64,000 bases of DNA from CALODL01 sp942492115 (GCA_942492115.1 CALODL010000002.1:248001-312000), one strand, 5' to 3'; shown: positions 1 through 10,017, counted from the stretch's first letter. Made by a program: numbers and translations. The notes: generated by a model from the sequence alone, not told the origin.

Positions 1-1
1 G

Positions 2-208
2 CTGGCAGCCAACGTGATTTCAGAAGCCCTGCTGTGCAGTCAGCCACAGGACAAGCTCCGCGACTTTGATCGTGAATGGCGTATGACCATGGCGGAGTAT
101 CTGCGTCCGCCCAACACGGATGCGCAATCGCTCCTGCCGCTGATCTTTTCGAACCAGCAAATGGCCGACAAGATGCTCGAATCACTGGTTCTCGGAACCA
201 ATTTCTAG
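2..208 (+). CDS. C-terminal end of a probable FAD-dependent oxidoreductase (geranylgeranyl-reductase-like), partial
   Basis: The reading frame is open from the left edge and ends in TAG at 206-208, so only the last 68 residues of a longer protein are present. The tail has an amphipathic 'LAANVISEAL' helix, a charged 'FDREWR' segment and a final 'IFSNQQMADKMLESLVLG' stretch. That pattern resembles the C-terminal helical cap of geranylgeranyl-reductase-type flavoproteins, where similar helices follow the substrate pocket. The FAD-binding part lies outside the window, so the family call is an inference from the tail only. No start codon should be assigned; the GTG at 14 is internal. About 400 bp without a convincing gene follow. 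Confidence 0.4.
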   Translation: MAANVISEALLCSQPQDKLRDFDREWRMTMAEYLRPPNTDAQSLLPLIFSNQQMADKMLESLVLGTNF

Positions 209-609
209 CGCAAGCCATTGTCCAGTAACAGCTTATTTGTGCCGGCGCGCTCGTTTTCGGGCTGTTTGCGGCGGATGGAGACGGGATGTGTGTCGGCCTG
301 GCGACGTGCAGGTGATGCGGCCCGCCAAGAGTTCGTGAAATTTTTCACGAACCCCGTTTATCAGCATTGATTTCCTCAAGGATCCGAACCTCTGCCGCCG
401 ATAGACTGGTGTCGGGCGGGCCGCCCGGCCGGGCACGAGGATGGTTGCCCGCAGGTTTGAGTCAACACGCGTCTCTGGGCACACCTCTCACTCCCGGTTC
501 ATGGATGAATGGGTTGGGGCGGGCTGCGGTTCGCCGATGTCGACAGGCATCGGGTATTCCGTAGCGCGGCAAACGGTGGCGCGCGCCGTAAACCCTGGAA
601 GGATCCTCA
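209..609. other. Gene-free stretch with a perfect palindrome and a GC hairpin
   Basis: No convincing gene was found here. Reading frames on both strands are Arg/Pro-rich shadows without ribosome binding sites. The stretch holds a perfect inverted repeat at 331-352, listed separately, and a GC-only self-complementary patch around 415-435. It separates the oxidoreductase tail from the small FlgM-like gene and probably contains the promoter of that gene. Confidence 0.5.
331..352. promoter_or_regulatory. 22-bp perfect palindrome, candidate operator
   Basis: Two 10-base arms, GTTCGTGAAA at 331-340 and its exact reverse complement at 343-352, are separated by TT. Symmetry over two helical turns with an AT-rich centre is the usual form of a dimeric-regulator operator. 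No T-run follows on either strand, so a terminator is less likely. The regulator is not identifiable from the window. Confidence 0.45.
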
Positions 610-912
610 ATGGAACATGTCAGCAACGTCAGCAGCCAGTCAGGTGCCGACCGTCTCGCCCAGCTACGCCTCGCACAAAGCGAGGCACAAACACACCCCG
701 TGGCGCCGCCGTCGACTGCCGAACCCCGAGCAGACGAGGCGGAGATTTCCGAGCTGGGTCGTATCCTCGGGCAGGCCCACGAACAGCCCGGTATCAGGGC
801 AGATAAAGTGGCGGCTGCGCGACTCGCACTTCAGGAAAACGAAGAACTGTTCATTACTGAACGCCTGGGTCCGACCATCGACAGCGTCATCGCTGAACTT
901 GACGATGCGTGA
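610..912 (+). CDS. Small FlgM-like (anti-sigma-28-like) protein
   Basis: A 100-residue protein starts at ATG 610, with GGAAGGATCC 10-20 bases upstream. The N-terminal half is polar and probably disordered (Ser, Gln, Pro, Ala). The C-terminal half contains 'IRADKVAAARLALQENEELFITERLGPTIDSVIAEL', given here only as positions ~62-97, which matches the FlgM layout: an R-x-DKV-x-x-R/A-x-x-A-L helix, a turn, then a final helix ending near the C-terminus. FlgM binds the flagellar sigma factor and is exported through the flagellum. No other flagellar gene can be identified nearby. A strong terminator follows immediately, so the gene is probably monocistronic. The call rests on pattern resemblance and remains tentative. 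Confidence 0.45.
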   Translation: MEHVSNVSSQSGADRLAQLRLAQSEAQTHPVAPPSTAEPRADEAEISELGRILGQAHEQPGIRADKVAAARLALQENEELFITERLGPTIDSVIAELDDA

Positions 913-937
913 ATGACGCACATTCGAAGAACATGAC

Positions 938-968
938 GGCCGCACCTCGGGGTGCGGCCTTTTTTTTT
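938..968 (+). terminator. Rho-independent terminator after the FlgM-like gene
   Basis: A 9-bp perfect GC-rich stem (938-946 with 951-959) has a TCGG tetraloop and is followed by nine T residues at 960-968. It lies 25 bases after the stop codon at 912 and is the clearest terminator in the window. Confidence 0.93.
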
Positions 969-1044
969 GGTTGTTCACGGATTTGCGGGACCGGACGTCC
1001 TCCAGCCGGTTTCGCCGCATCTGGCCCCGATGCGCGACTGCAGC

Positions 1045-1050
1045 TATAGT
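1045..1050 (+). promoter_or_regulatory. -10 hexamer TATAGT against the methyltransferase start
   Basis: TATAGT ends six bases before the ATG at 1057, which places the expected transcription start at or next to the start codon. No Shine-Dalgarno sequence is present, so a leaderless transcript is likely. The -35 region is poor. The same arrangement recurs before 6272, 10026, 22652 and 37258. Confidence 0.45.
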
Positions 1051-1056
1051 GCCGGC

Positions 1057-1725
1057 ATGATTCTCGACGCCGAGACCACGAAGCAACTGGCCAAGGAGGA
1101 ATTCGAGGCCTGGGCGCGGACCTACGATCGGTCGCTGCTCAACTATTTTCTATTTCAGCCTTCGTCCCACATGTTCCTCGAGGAATTGGCCCATTGGCAC
1201 AAGGATCACGCGACGACGTTCGACATCCTCGACATCGGATGCGGGACAGGTACGTTTCTTGCCATGATCGCAGCGAGTTCGTTGCCGGCGCGTTCGCTGG
1301 TTGGTTTGGACTACGCGATGGAGATGTGCCTGCAGGCCAGCAAGAAGGCTGGCGCCGCCGGGGTCGAGCGCATGCCGTTCATTCACGGCGACAGTGAGCA
1401 CCTGCCCTTTGCCGACAGCTCGTTCGATATTGTGACCTGTGCCAACTCGTTTCATCATTATCCCAATCAGCAAGCCGTCGTTCGCGAAATGCGTCGTGTG
1501 CTGCGTCCCGGTGGGCGACTGATGATCATCGATGGGTTTCGGGACAACGTCATCGGTTGGGTCATGTTCGATGTGATCATCACCACGATCGAGAAGTCGG
1601 TGTACCATGCGCCGGCGACGATCATGCGTGACTATTTTGCCGAGGCCGGACTGGTCAACGTCCATCAACGTAAGTTCAACCTGCTGTTCCCGGCGTTCGT
1701 GACCGTCGGGGCGGTGGAAGCATGA
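1057..1725 (+). CDS. Class I SAM-dependent methyltransferase (UbiE-like)
   Basis: A 222-residue protein. The nucleotide-binding motif I is 'LDIGCGTGTF' near residue 50. The acidic motif II end is 'VGLDYAMEM', and the post-motif regions are 'LPFADSSFDIVTCANSFHHYPN' (positions ~118-140) and 'RVLRPGGRLMIIDGF', all typical of Methyltransf_11/UbiE-type enzymes that methylate small molecules or lipids. The substrate is not deducible. ATG 1057 was chosen because a TATAGT hexamer lies just upstream and the domain starts soon after; the frame is open further back but overlaps the terminator. The stop is 26 bases before the phosphatase gene, so the two genes may be co-transcribed. Confidence 0.85.
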   Translation: MILDAETTKQLAKEEFEAWARTYDRSLLNYFLFQPSSHMFLEELAHWHKDHATTFDILDIGCGTGTFLAMIAASSLPARSLVGLDYAMEMCLQASKKAGAAGVERMPFIHGDSEHLPFADSSFDIVTCANSFHHYPNQQAVVREMRRVLRPGGRLMIIDGFRDNVIGWVMFDVIITTIEKSVYHAPATIMRDYFAEAGLVNVHQRKFNLLFPAFVTVGAVEA

Positions 1726-1751
1726 TACTCTCATAGGACTAGAGGACGCCG

Positions 1752-3005
1752 GTGTCATCTTCCCGTGACAAACAACTCGCTGATCTCAATACGCTGATTG
1801 ACGTGTCGCGTCAGCTTGGGGCCGAGACCGAACTCGACCCGCTGCTCAAGAGCATCGAGCAGGCGGCGCTCAAAGTCCTCGATTGCGCGCGTGCGACCGT
1901 GTTCCTGTACGATCGTGCGGCGAAGGAACTGTACAGCCAGGTGGCAACGGGCGTCGAACGCATCAGCTTCCCGGCCGACCGCGGAATTGCCGGCGAGGCT
2001 GCACAGACCCGTAAGACCATCAATGTCTCGGATGCCTACGCCGACAGTCGGTTCAATCCCGCCGTGGACAAGGCAACGGGATTCACGACCCGCAACTTGC
2101 TGAGCATTGCTCTGGAAGGCTCTGACAATCAACTCATGGGCGTCTTGCAGGTCTTGAACAAGACCGCCGGCTCGTTCACCACCGAAGATGAACGGCTGGC
2201 CGGTACGTTGAGCGCCCTCGCGGGCGTGGCCATCCAGCGCCAGCTGCTGCTCGAGGAGTATGCCGAGAAACAGCGGATCGAGCGCGACCTCGATCTGGCA
2301 CGTGAGATTCAGCGCGGGTATCTGCCCGATACCGATCCGGACGTCGACGGCTTCGATATCGCCGGTTGGAACCGGCCCGCTCTCGAGACCGGTGGGGACG
2401 CGTATGACTACATGGATGTCGACGGTCAGGTCGGTCTGTTCATCGCAGATGCAACTGGACACGGTGTCGGTCCGGCCCTGATGGTCGCCGAGTGCCGGGC
2501 CTACCTGCGCTCGGTGGCGGCGACGACCTCAGATGTCGTCCGCATCATCTCAACCACCAACCGGTTGCTCGCTGACGATCTCAGCGAAGGACGCTTCGTG
2601 ACCGTGTGCCTTGGTGTGCTGAATCGCGACACCGCCGAGCTGACCTACCTCAGTGCCGGGCAGGGCCCGATGGTGCAGTACATTGCAGCTGAGGACCGCT
2701 TTGTCGAGATTTCCGCCGATACGGTACCGATGGGCATTCTGGACGAGCTGCCGCCACTCCAACCCAAGATCATCGGGTTGGCCCCTGGCGACCTCTTTGT
2801 CATGCTGACCGACGGATTCATGGAGTGGGCCCGACCGGACCGTGAACAATTCGGCTACGACCGCGTTTGCGAGGTCCTCCGCTTGAACCAGGACAAGCCG
2901 TCCAGTGACATCATTCGCATTCTGTATGACCAGGTTGTCACGTTTGCTTGCGGGGTTGCCCAAAACGATGACTTGACCGCCATTGTGATCCGGCGCGAGA
3001 AATAG
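1752..3005 (+). CDS. GAF-domain PP2C/SpoIIE-type serine phosphatase (RsbU-like)
   Basis: A 417-residue cytosolic protein that starts with GTG at 1752, preceded by AGGACTAGAGG. Residues ~15-165 form a GAF sensory domain ('ALKVLDCARATVFLYD', 'ADRGIAGEAAQT'). Residues ~170-195 form the linker helix 'ERDLDLAREIQRGYLP' seen in RsbU/SpoIIE proteins. Residues ~200-417 are a PP2C/SpoIIE phosphatase domain with the metal-binding motifs 'GGDAYDY', 'IADATGHGVGPAL', 'LTDGF' and 'NDDLTAIVI'. Such enzymes dephosphorylate STAS-domain anti-anti-sigma factors in partner-switching systems, with the GAF domain as the input. No STAS or anti-sigma gene is adjacent, so the partner is elsewhere. It converges on the AhpD-like gene with an 18-base gap. 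Confidence 0.9.
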   Translation: MSSSRDKQLADLNTLIDVSRQLGAETELDPLLKSIEQAALKVLDCARATVFLYDRAAKELYSQVATGVERISFPADRGIAGEAAQTRKTINVSDAYADSRFNPAVDKATGFTTRNLLSIALEGSDNQLMGVLQVLNKTAGSFTTEDERLAGTLSALAGVAIQRQLLLEEYAEKQRIERDLDLAREIQRGYLPDTDPDVDGFDIAGWNRPALETGGDAYDYMDVDGQVGLFIADATGHGVGPALMVAECRAYLRSVAATTSDVVRIISTTNRLLADDLSEGRFVTVCLGVLNRDTAELTYLSAGQGPMVQYIAAEDRFVEISADTVPMGILDELPPLQPKIIGLAPGDLFVMLTDGFMEWARPDREQFGYDRVCEVLRLNQDKPSSDIIRILYDQVVTFACGVAQNDDLTAIVIRREK

Positions 3006-3023
3006 CGCCCCGTCCTCGCGTTT

Positions 3024-3566
3024 TCAGGCCATACCCTCTTCCAGATCAACGCCCAGCCCATCCGCAATCCTGTTGATATAGTTGAAATACGCTGCTACCT
3101 GGGCGATGTCGTGGATGGCCAGGTCGCTGAATCCGCTGCGTCTTAGAGTATCGACGTCGTCGCGGGTCATGGCCCCGGGCGTACGCGTCAGTTTGACAGC
3201 GTAGTCGAGGGCAGCGCGGGTCTGGGCGTCGACCGCGGCGGTGGTGTAGTCGCTCTTGATGGCTTCGACCATCGCGTCATCATCGATCTCCGACCGGAGA
3301 TCCTCAGCATGGGCTTCGGTTCAGTAATAGCAATCATTGGTGCGTGAGACGACGGTGGCGATCATCTCGCGGAGGCTGCGGGGGACCGGTGATTCTGCGA
3401 TTGTCGTGGCTTGATACAGGCCCATGCTGGCGCGCAGGCTCCGAGCATTGAGGCTTTGAATCTTGAGAATCTGATAGACCTTGCCCGCACGCCGACGGGC
3501 GTCAGCGTAGATCTTGGCCAGCGGGCCATCCGCTGCGTCATCACTGACGGTTTTGATCCATGCCAT
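3024..3566 (-). CDS. AhpD-like (carboxymuconolactone decarboxylase family) selenoprotein, TGA = Sec82
   Basis: Standard translation splits this gene at TGA 3323-3321, but both halves lie in the same frame and together give a 180-residue protein of normal length for the peroxidase-related AhpD family. The active-site motif of AhpD is E-x11-C-x2-C-x3-H. Here it reads E67, C79-Y-Y-[TGA]82, H86, so the TGA replaces exactly the second redox cysteine. The downstream part keeps family features, including 'MTRDDVDTLRRSGFSD' and 'VAAYFNYINRIADGLGV'. A 7-bp hairpin with GGUC loop lies 25 bases after the UGA (separate entry), as required for bacterial selenocysteine insertion. AhpD-like CxxU selenoproteins are known from marine metagenomes. 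A nonsense mutation is the alternative but would not explain the hairpin. Expected role: thiol/selenol-based hydroperoxide reduction in the cytosol. It requires selA, selB, selC and selD elsewhere in the genome. Confidence 0.88.
3285..3302 (-). promoter_or_regulatory. Bacterial SECIS element of the AhpD-like selenoprotein
   Basis: On the minus-strand mRNA, 18 bases after the UGA comes a perfect 7-bp stem (GAUCUCC/GGAGAUC) closed by the loop GGUC at 3295-3292. The distance from UGA to loop is 25 bases, within the 16-37 base range of bacterial SECIS models. The loop begins with the conserved G. The GGUC core is also the SelB-contacting part of the E. coli fdhF loop, recalled from knowledge and not compared here. 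It sits inside the coding region, as bacterial SECIS elements do. Confidence 0.82.
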
Positions 3567-3747
3567 CGTTGCGTACCTGCCCGGAGTTGTAAGATTTTGC
3601 GATTTTTTGTTGCGCGATTGCGTGTGAGCTCAGTCTTTATGGATGAACACCGGCACGCGGTTGGGCGACGTGACCCCCAGCGGACTGAGCCAGAAAGAGC
3701 TTCCGACACACAAGCTCCTTCCTTCCCTGCCTCGGGGAACTTTGGCC

Positions 3748-3777
3748 GGGCCTGGATCCCTCAGGGGATCCAGGCCC
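3748..3777 (-). terminator. Strong hairpin downstream of the S9 peptidase gene
   Basis: A perfect 13-bp stem (3748-3760 with 3765-3777) with a 4-base loop lies 12 bases beyond the stop of the minus-strand peptidase gene. It lacks a U-run, so it may act as a Rho-assisted terminator or a 3'-end stabiliser. The whole element is a 30-base near-palindrome containing two GGATCC boxes. Confidence 0.55.
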
Positions 3778-3788
3778 AACTCCGTAGC

Positions 3789-5927
<2,139 letters not shown>

Positions 5928-6271
5928 GAAAACACCTCTTCTCGGGTACGGATGACTGAATATTGGGCTCACTTGCACACTCGGTGCGCTGCCTCGACGG
6001 CGGAATCCACGGACTGCGGTCTCGGGTCAGGGGGATCCTCAACAGTATCTTGTGGTGACCCCGTCAGTGACAAGCATGCGGTGTATCGTATCGAGGCCAT
6101 CAACGGCGTCAAACCTGTGTGTTGAACCTGCTCGTGCACGCCGATTACGGCGTGTGATTCTGTCTTCATAGTCGATTGCGTGCAGACCGCCACGATCGGG
6201 ATTGCCGTATCTTTGCGCCGGCGACCAGCCATTCGATTCGAGCGCATGCGCGGTGTACAATACTTTGACAC
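5928..6271. other. Divergent intergenic region with leaderless-type promoter for the ABC genes
   Basis: No gene was seen between the divergently transcribed peptidase and ABC genes. TACAAT at 6256-6261 ends ten bases before the ATPase ATG at 6272, giving at most a leader of 3-4 bases. The peptidase side carries a Shine-Dalgarno sequence (AAGAGG near 5935). Short frames on either strand look like shadows. Confidence 0.5.
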
Positions 6272-7204
6272 ATGGAGGCACTCCTCACAGTCGAGCAAGT
6301 CACCGTGGACTATGGACGTTTGCGTGCACTCGATCATGTCGAGATGACGCTTGCGGGCGGCGATCTCGTCGGACTCATCGGTCCAAACGGTGCAGGCAAG
6401 ACGACTCTGCTACGGGTCATGGCTGGTCTGCAGCCGCCCACGCGCGGGCGGGCGGTGGTCCTGGGCGAGGAGGTGCTTGGCGAGGCGACCACCATCCGAG
6501 GCCGTATCGGTTTTGCTCCGGACTCGCCACCGGCATACGAGGAGCTGACCGTCGAGCAGTTCTTGCATTTCATCGGGCAGGCCCACGGGCTGGCCGCGGC
6601 CGAGCGCGAAGAACGCATCGACTACTGGCTCGAACACGTGTGGCTGATCGACAAACGCCGCGAGCGCATCAAGAACCTGTCCCGCGGCATGCGCCAGCGC
6701 GTGACGCTCGCGCAGACGCTGGTGCCCAATCCGACCGTCGTGCTTTTGGACGAGCCTGCATCGGGGCTCGATCCGGCCGGGCGGATCCAGCTCCGTCAGG
6801 TCATTGCCAGTTTGCGTGATCAGGGCAAGGCCATCGTGGTGTCGAGTCACATCCTGGCTGATCTCGAGGAATACTGCACCCATGTGGCGATTCTGGAACA
6901 CGGCCGTCTGTTGCGCTACGCCCATGTCGGGGACTTGCATGCCAGTCCGGACCAGCGCTGCGGTTATCGACTTACGGTCGCTGACGACGGCGATGTGCAG
7001 AGTATCTTGAGCGAATTCGACGACGTTGATGAGATCGAGCAATGCAATGGCGCGGTGATGTTTCGTTTTGACATGGACACTCGACGGGCGGCGGACCTCC
7101 TGGTTCACCTGGTGCAGCGTGGGGTCCGCGTCAGTTCGTTCGGCGCGACACGAGACAGTTTCGAAGATGTCTATTTGAAAACCGGCGTGAAACAGGTGGA
7201 CTGA
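6272..7204 (+). CDS. ABC transporter ATP-binding protein (exporter/ABC-2 type)
   Basis: A 310-residue ATPase. Visible motifs are Walker A 'GPNGAGKTT' (~38-46), the signature 'LSRGMRQR' (~137-144), Walker B 'VVLLDEPASGLDP' (~156-168) and the switch His in 'VVSSHIL'. The C-terminal ~90 residues form the regulatory extension usual in CcmA/NatA-like export ATPases. The stop codon overlaps the next gene's ATG (TGATG at 7202-7206), so it is translationally coupled to a membrane subunit and the two form one exporter. The substrate is unknown. The promoter hexamer TACAAT lies just before the start and no Shine-Dalgarno is visible. Confidence 0.92.
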   Translation: MEALLTVEQVTVDYGRLRALDHVEMTLAGGDLVGLIGPNGAGKTTLLRVMAGLQPPTRGRAVVLGEEVLGEATTIRGRIGFAPDSPPAYEELTVEQFLHFIGQAHGLAAAEREERIDYWLEHVWLIDKRRERIKNLSRGMRQRVTLAQTLVPNPTVVLLDEPASGLDPAGRIQLRQVIASLRDQGKAIVVSSHILADLEEYCTHVAILEHGRLLRYAHVGDLHASPDQRCGYRLTVADDGDVQSILSEFDDVDEIEQCNGAVMFRFDMDTRRAADLLVHLVQRGVRVSSFGATRDSFEDVYLKTGVKQVD

Positions 7205-8667
7205 TGCCCGGGACTGATTTCGTAGCACTTCCAAATCCGCTGTGGTCCTGCCAGTTGCACATCCTGGGTGGGCCGCGTCGAATGGCGGTGGTCGCAACGG
7301 TGTACGCATCGGTTCTGGTGGGCCTGCTCCTGCTGTTCCGCATGCCGTTCAAAGACGTCCCCATTACGGGGTTCGCCCACGAAGCCCTCAAGTACCTCGC
7401 TGGGTGGCATTGCCTGCTCGTGACGCTCGGTGGTTGCGCCGCGATCAGCAAGGCACTGCATCGTGACCATCAGACACGGATGATCGAATCTCACCGGACG
7501 TCTCCGATGAGCGGGGTGACCGTTGCGCTGGGTTATATCATCGGCCCGAACCTTCAGATTCTGGGTATCCTCCTCGTCGGCGCCGTGGTGGGAGTGGCAC
7601 TGGTGTGGATCGCACGCGATGACATGCAACTGTGGATCATGAGCCACGTTTATCTCGTGATGGTGGTCATCAGCGTGTGGTCCGCAGCCGTATTCTTCGG
7701 CATCGGGACCAGCCAGAGACGTTCGCAATTCGCGACTGTGTTCGGTATCAGCGCAGCGACCATCGGGGCATGGCTCTCGATCATTCCGGCATTCGCCGTA
7801 CTGTCCGGTATGGGGTCGGTGCTGTGGTGCTATGGCATGCTGTTGGCCGTGCCGGGGATCGAGCGGGGCATGGGGCTCGTCCTGGGACTGGCGCTGGGCA
7901 TGTCCCTGTTCTGGATCGGTTCTGCGGCGCGGCGCTTTCGCCATCCATTTCAGTCTGCGTTGAATCCCCTCTCGGCAGCCGTGCTGGTCACGATCTGGGT
8001 GATCGTGTCTGCTATTGTCACCCAGGTTGGCCCGTCGAACCTCGGATTACTGAAGAACGTGTTCTCTCTGCGAATCGCGGTGTGGTGTGTGCCCCTCAGC
8101 GCCCTGTGCATCGCACCGCTGCCTTTCGCCATGGCGGCCATTCAGCGTAGAAGCGCCATTCAATCACGTGCCGGACGGCCGGCGCAGTCGGCGGCGCGGT
8201 GCTGGCGGTGGGCGGTGATCGGTGTCGCATTGTTCGGGCTGGCCGAGCTGAGCGTCATCGGCGTCAGCCGTGTCAACCCTGAGGTCAACCGCGTGGTCCA
8301 GGGCATGGACGCCAGCGCCTGGCAAGTCCTTCTGGTCAGTGGAACGCTGGGAATCTTCACGGCGTGTGCAGTACTCGAGTCCGCTTTGATGCTCTTTGGC
8401 AAGTTCCTGCTGGGATTTGTGGCGATTATCTCACTGTGGGTGTTTCCACCGATCGTCGACTTTGTCCGCACGAGTCTTTTTGAGACCACGGGTCCCGATC
8501 TGGGGGTGTTGTCGGGCTGCTCGCCCGCCGGCATGATCGCACTGATGGCCCTGCGGGGTTCTGATCACGTGTGGGTTGGGCTTCTCGTGCAGCTGAGCAG
8601 TGCGGTCGTCGCCATGCTTGGTGCCCGTTTGGCTGTTCAAACGCAGTCCGGGCTCGTCCCGCGCTGA
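7204..8667 (+). CDS. ABC exporter membrane subunit
   Basis: A 487-residue polytopic membrane protein with about ten to twelve hydrophobic segments, including ones near residues 25-43, 62-78, 98-128 and 140-165. Its ATG overlaps the stop of the ATPase gene by one base, which defines it as the cognate permease. The sequence 'HRTSPMSGVTVALGYIIGPNLQIL' (positions ~96-119) resembles the coupling-helix region of ABC-2 type permeases. Substrate and direction cannot be read from the sequence; export is inferred from the ATPase type. Confidence 0.8.
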   Translation: MPGTDFVALPNPLWSCQLHILGGPRRMAVVATVYASVLVGLLLLFRMPFKDVPITGFAHEALKYLAGWHCLLVTLGGCAAISKALHRDHQTRMIESHRTSPMSGVTVALGYIIGPNLQILGILLVGAVVGVALVWIARDDMQLWIMSHVYLVMVVISVWSAAVFFGIGTSQRRSQFATVFGISAATIGAWLSIIPAFAVLSGMGSVLWCYGMLLAVPGIERGMGLVLGLALGMSLFWIGSAARRFRHPFQSALNPLSAAVLVTIWVIVSAIVTQVGPSNLGLLKNVFSLRIAVWCVPLSALCIAPLPFAMAAIQRRSAIQSRAGRPAQSAARCWRWAVIGVALFGLAELSVIGVSRVNPEVNRVVQGMDASAWQVLLVSGTLGIFTACAVLESALMLFGKFLLGFVAIISLWVFPPIVDFVRTSLFETTGPDLGVLSGCSPAGMIALMALRGSDHVWVGLLVQLSSAVVAMLGARLAVQTQSGLVPR

Positions 8668-8874
8668 GCCCGTTCGTCTTGGCGCAAGTCCATGATTCGG
8701 CTAACTTGTTCCGTCTTGACACGCATCCAGCTTATCCGCTCAACGCGTTGATCCGTTGCCTCGTGACGATCACAGCGAGAATATTGACGGACACGCCTCG
8801 ATCTCCCCGGTCATGGGATGGGTTTGGCTCCATGTCGTGTCGGTCCTCCGGGCTCAACAGGAAGGGGATTGCTC

Positions 8875-9909
8875 ATGATCCGATCGTTGTTTGCCATCGC
8901 ATTGCTTTGTGCGCCCGCTGCCGGGCAGGACACACCCGAGTCGGCCGACAAAGTGGCCGATTTGTCTGACGCGCTGCATCCGCGCGTCAAGATGACCACG
9001 TCGATGGGTGACATCATTCTGCTGCTCGACGCCGACAAGGCGCCGGAGACGGTCCTGAATTTTGTCAAATATGCGCGTGACGGTCACTACGACAACACGA
9101 TTTTCCATCGCGTGATCAACGGTTTCATGATCCAGGGTGGCGGTTTCACCGGAGACCTGGTTCAGAAGCCCACCCGTGCCGGCATCAAGAATGAGTGGCG
9201 CAATGGTCTGCAGAATGCCCGGGGCACGATTGCCATGGCCCGTCTCGGCGGTAAGCCCGATTCTGCCACCGCGCAGTTCTTCATCAACGTCGTGGGCAAC
9301 AGCAACCTCGATCGACCACAACAGGACGGCGCGGCCTATGCGGTGTTCGGCAAGGTCGTAGACGGACTCGAGGTTGTTGACGCCATCAAGGTCGTGGCCA
9401 CCGAGAAAAAGGGCGCCCATGCCCATGTCCCGGTCGAGCCGGTGGTCATCAAGTCGGTGACTGTCGTCAGTGACTTCGACGAGGCGGTCGTGCGTCAGAC
9501 GCTGGTCGACGCCGCCGCGCGCGAGGCGGCGTTGTTCGACGCTACGGTCGCGGAGATCGAGGAGGAGACGCACAAGAGATTCGAGAAAACCGAAAGTGGT
9601 CTTCTGTATATGGTCATTGAAGAGGGGACCGGACCGTCACCGACACTCGATGACCGCGTCGAAGTGCACTACACCGGATATTTCCTCAATGGCCAGAAAT
9701 TCCACAGTTCGCACGATGGCAACCAGCCACTGTCCACGAAAGTCACGGGTTTGATAAAAGGCTGGCAGGAGGGGTTGGTCAAAATGAAGGTGGGCGGAAA
9801 GAGCAAGCTCATCATCCCTTACCACCTGGCCTATGGTGAACGTGGTCGTTCGGGGATTCCTCCCAAGTCGGACCTGCATTTCGATGTCGAGTTATTGTCC
9901 ATCGAGTGA
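8875..9909 (+). CDS. Secreted dual peptidyl-prolyl isomerase: cyclophilin fused to FKBP
   Basis: A 344-residue protein starting at ATG 8875 with AGGAAGGGG seven bases upstream. Residues 1-17 are a signal peptide ending 'PAAGQ'. Residues ~40-200 form a bacterial PpiA/B-type cyclophilin: 'FHRVINGFMIQGGGF', 'NARGTIAMAR', 'SATAQFFINV', 'AVFGKVVDGLEVVDAI'. Residues ~205-255 form an acidic helical linker. Residues ~256-344 form an FKBP domain: 'GTGPSPTLDDRVEVHYTGYF', 'VTGLIKGWQEGLVKMKVGGKSKLIIP', 'LAYGERG', 'DLHFDVELLSI'. Both domains catalyse proline isomerisation, here presumably in the periplasm for secreted-protein folding. Fusions of the two families are uncommon. It appears to be transcribed alone. 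Confidence 0.93.
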   Translation: MIRSLFAIALLCAPAAGQDTPESADKVADLSDALHPRVKMTTSMGDIILLLDADKAPETVLNFVKYARDGHYDNTIFHRVINGFMIQGGGFTGDLVQKPTRAGIKNEWRNGLQNARGTIAMARLGGKPDSATAQFFINVVGNSNLDRPQQDGAAYAVFGKVVDGLEVVDAIKVVATEKKGAHAHVPVEPVVIKSVTVVSDFDEAVVRQTLVDAAAREAALFDATVAEIEEETHKRFEKTESGLLYMVIEEGTGPSPTLDDRVEVHYTGYFLNGQKFHSSHDGNQPLSTKVTGLIKGWQEGLVKMKVGGKSKLIIPYHLAYGERGRSGIPPKSDLHFDVELLSIE

Positions 9910-10011
9910 TGCGCCGGACACACCGGATGCGGGGCTGCTGTCGCGTGTGGCCGCACAGAGGTTTGTTCCGCTCGGTCTGGGGGTTGCTTAACGCTCTGCT
10001 GGCGGGCGTTG

Positions 10012-10017
10012 TATAAT
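10012..10017 (+). promoter_or_regulatory. Consensus -10 TATAAT before the polyferredoxin gene
   Basis: A perfect TATAAT ends eight bases before the GTG start at 10026, and TTAACG lies 18 bases upstream as a possible -35. The predicted transcription start coincides with the start codon, so the message should be leaderless or nearly so. Confidence 0.6.

Noticed and set aside
233..484. 83-codon minus-strand frame in the first intergenic region
   Set aside because: Arg-rich, crosses the palindrome, lacks a ribosome binding site and shows no motif.
3024..3566. Treating the AhpD-like region as two genes or as a pseudogene with a nonsense mutation
   Set aside because: The stop sits exactly at the redox-Cys column, the frame and family sequence continue, and a SECIS-type hairpin lies at the correct distance. 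Selenocysteine explains all three.
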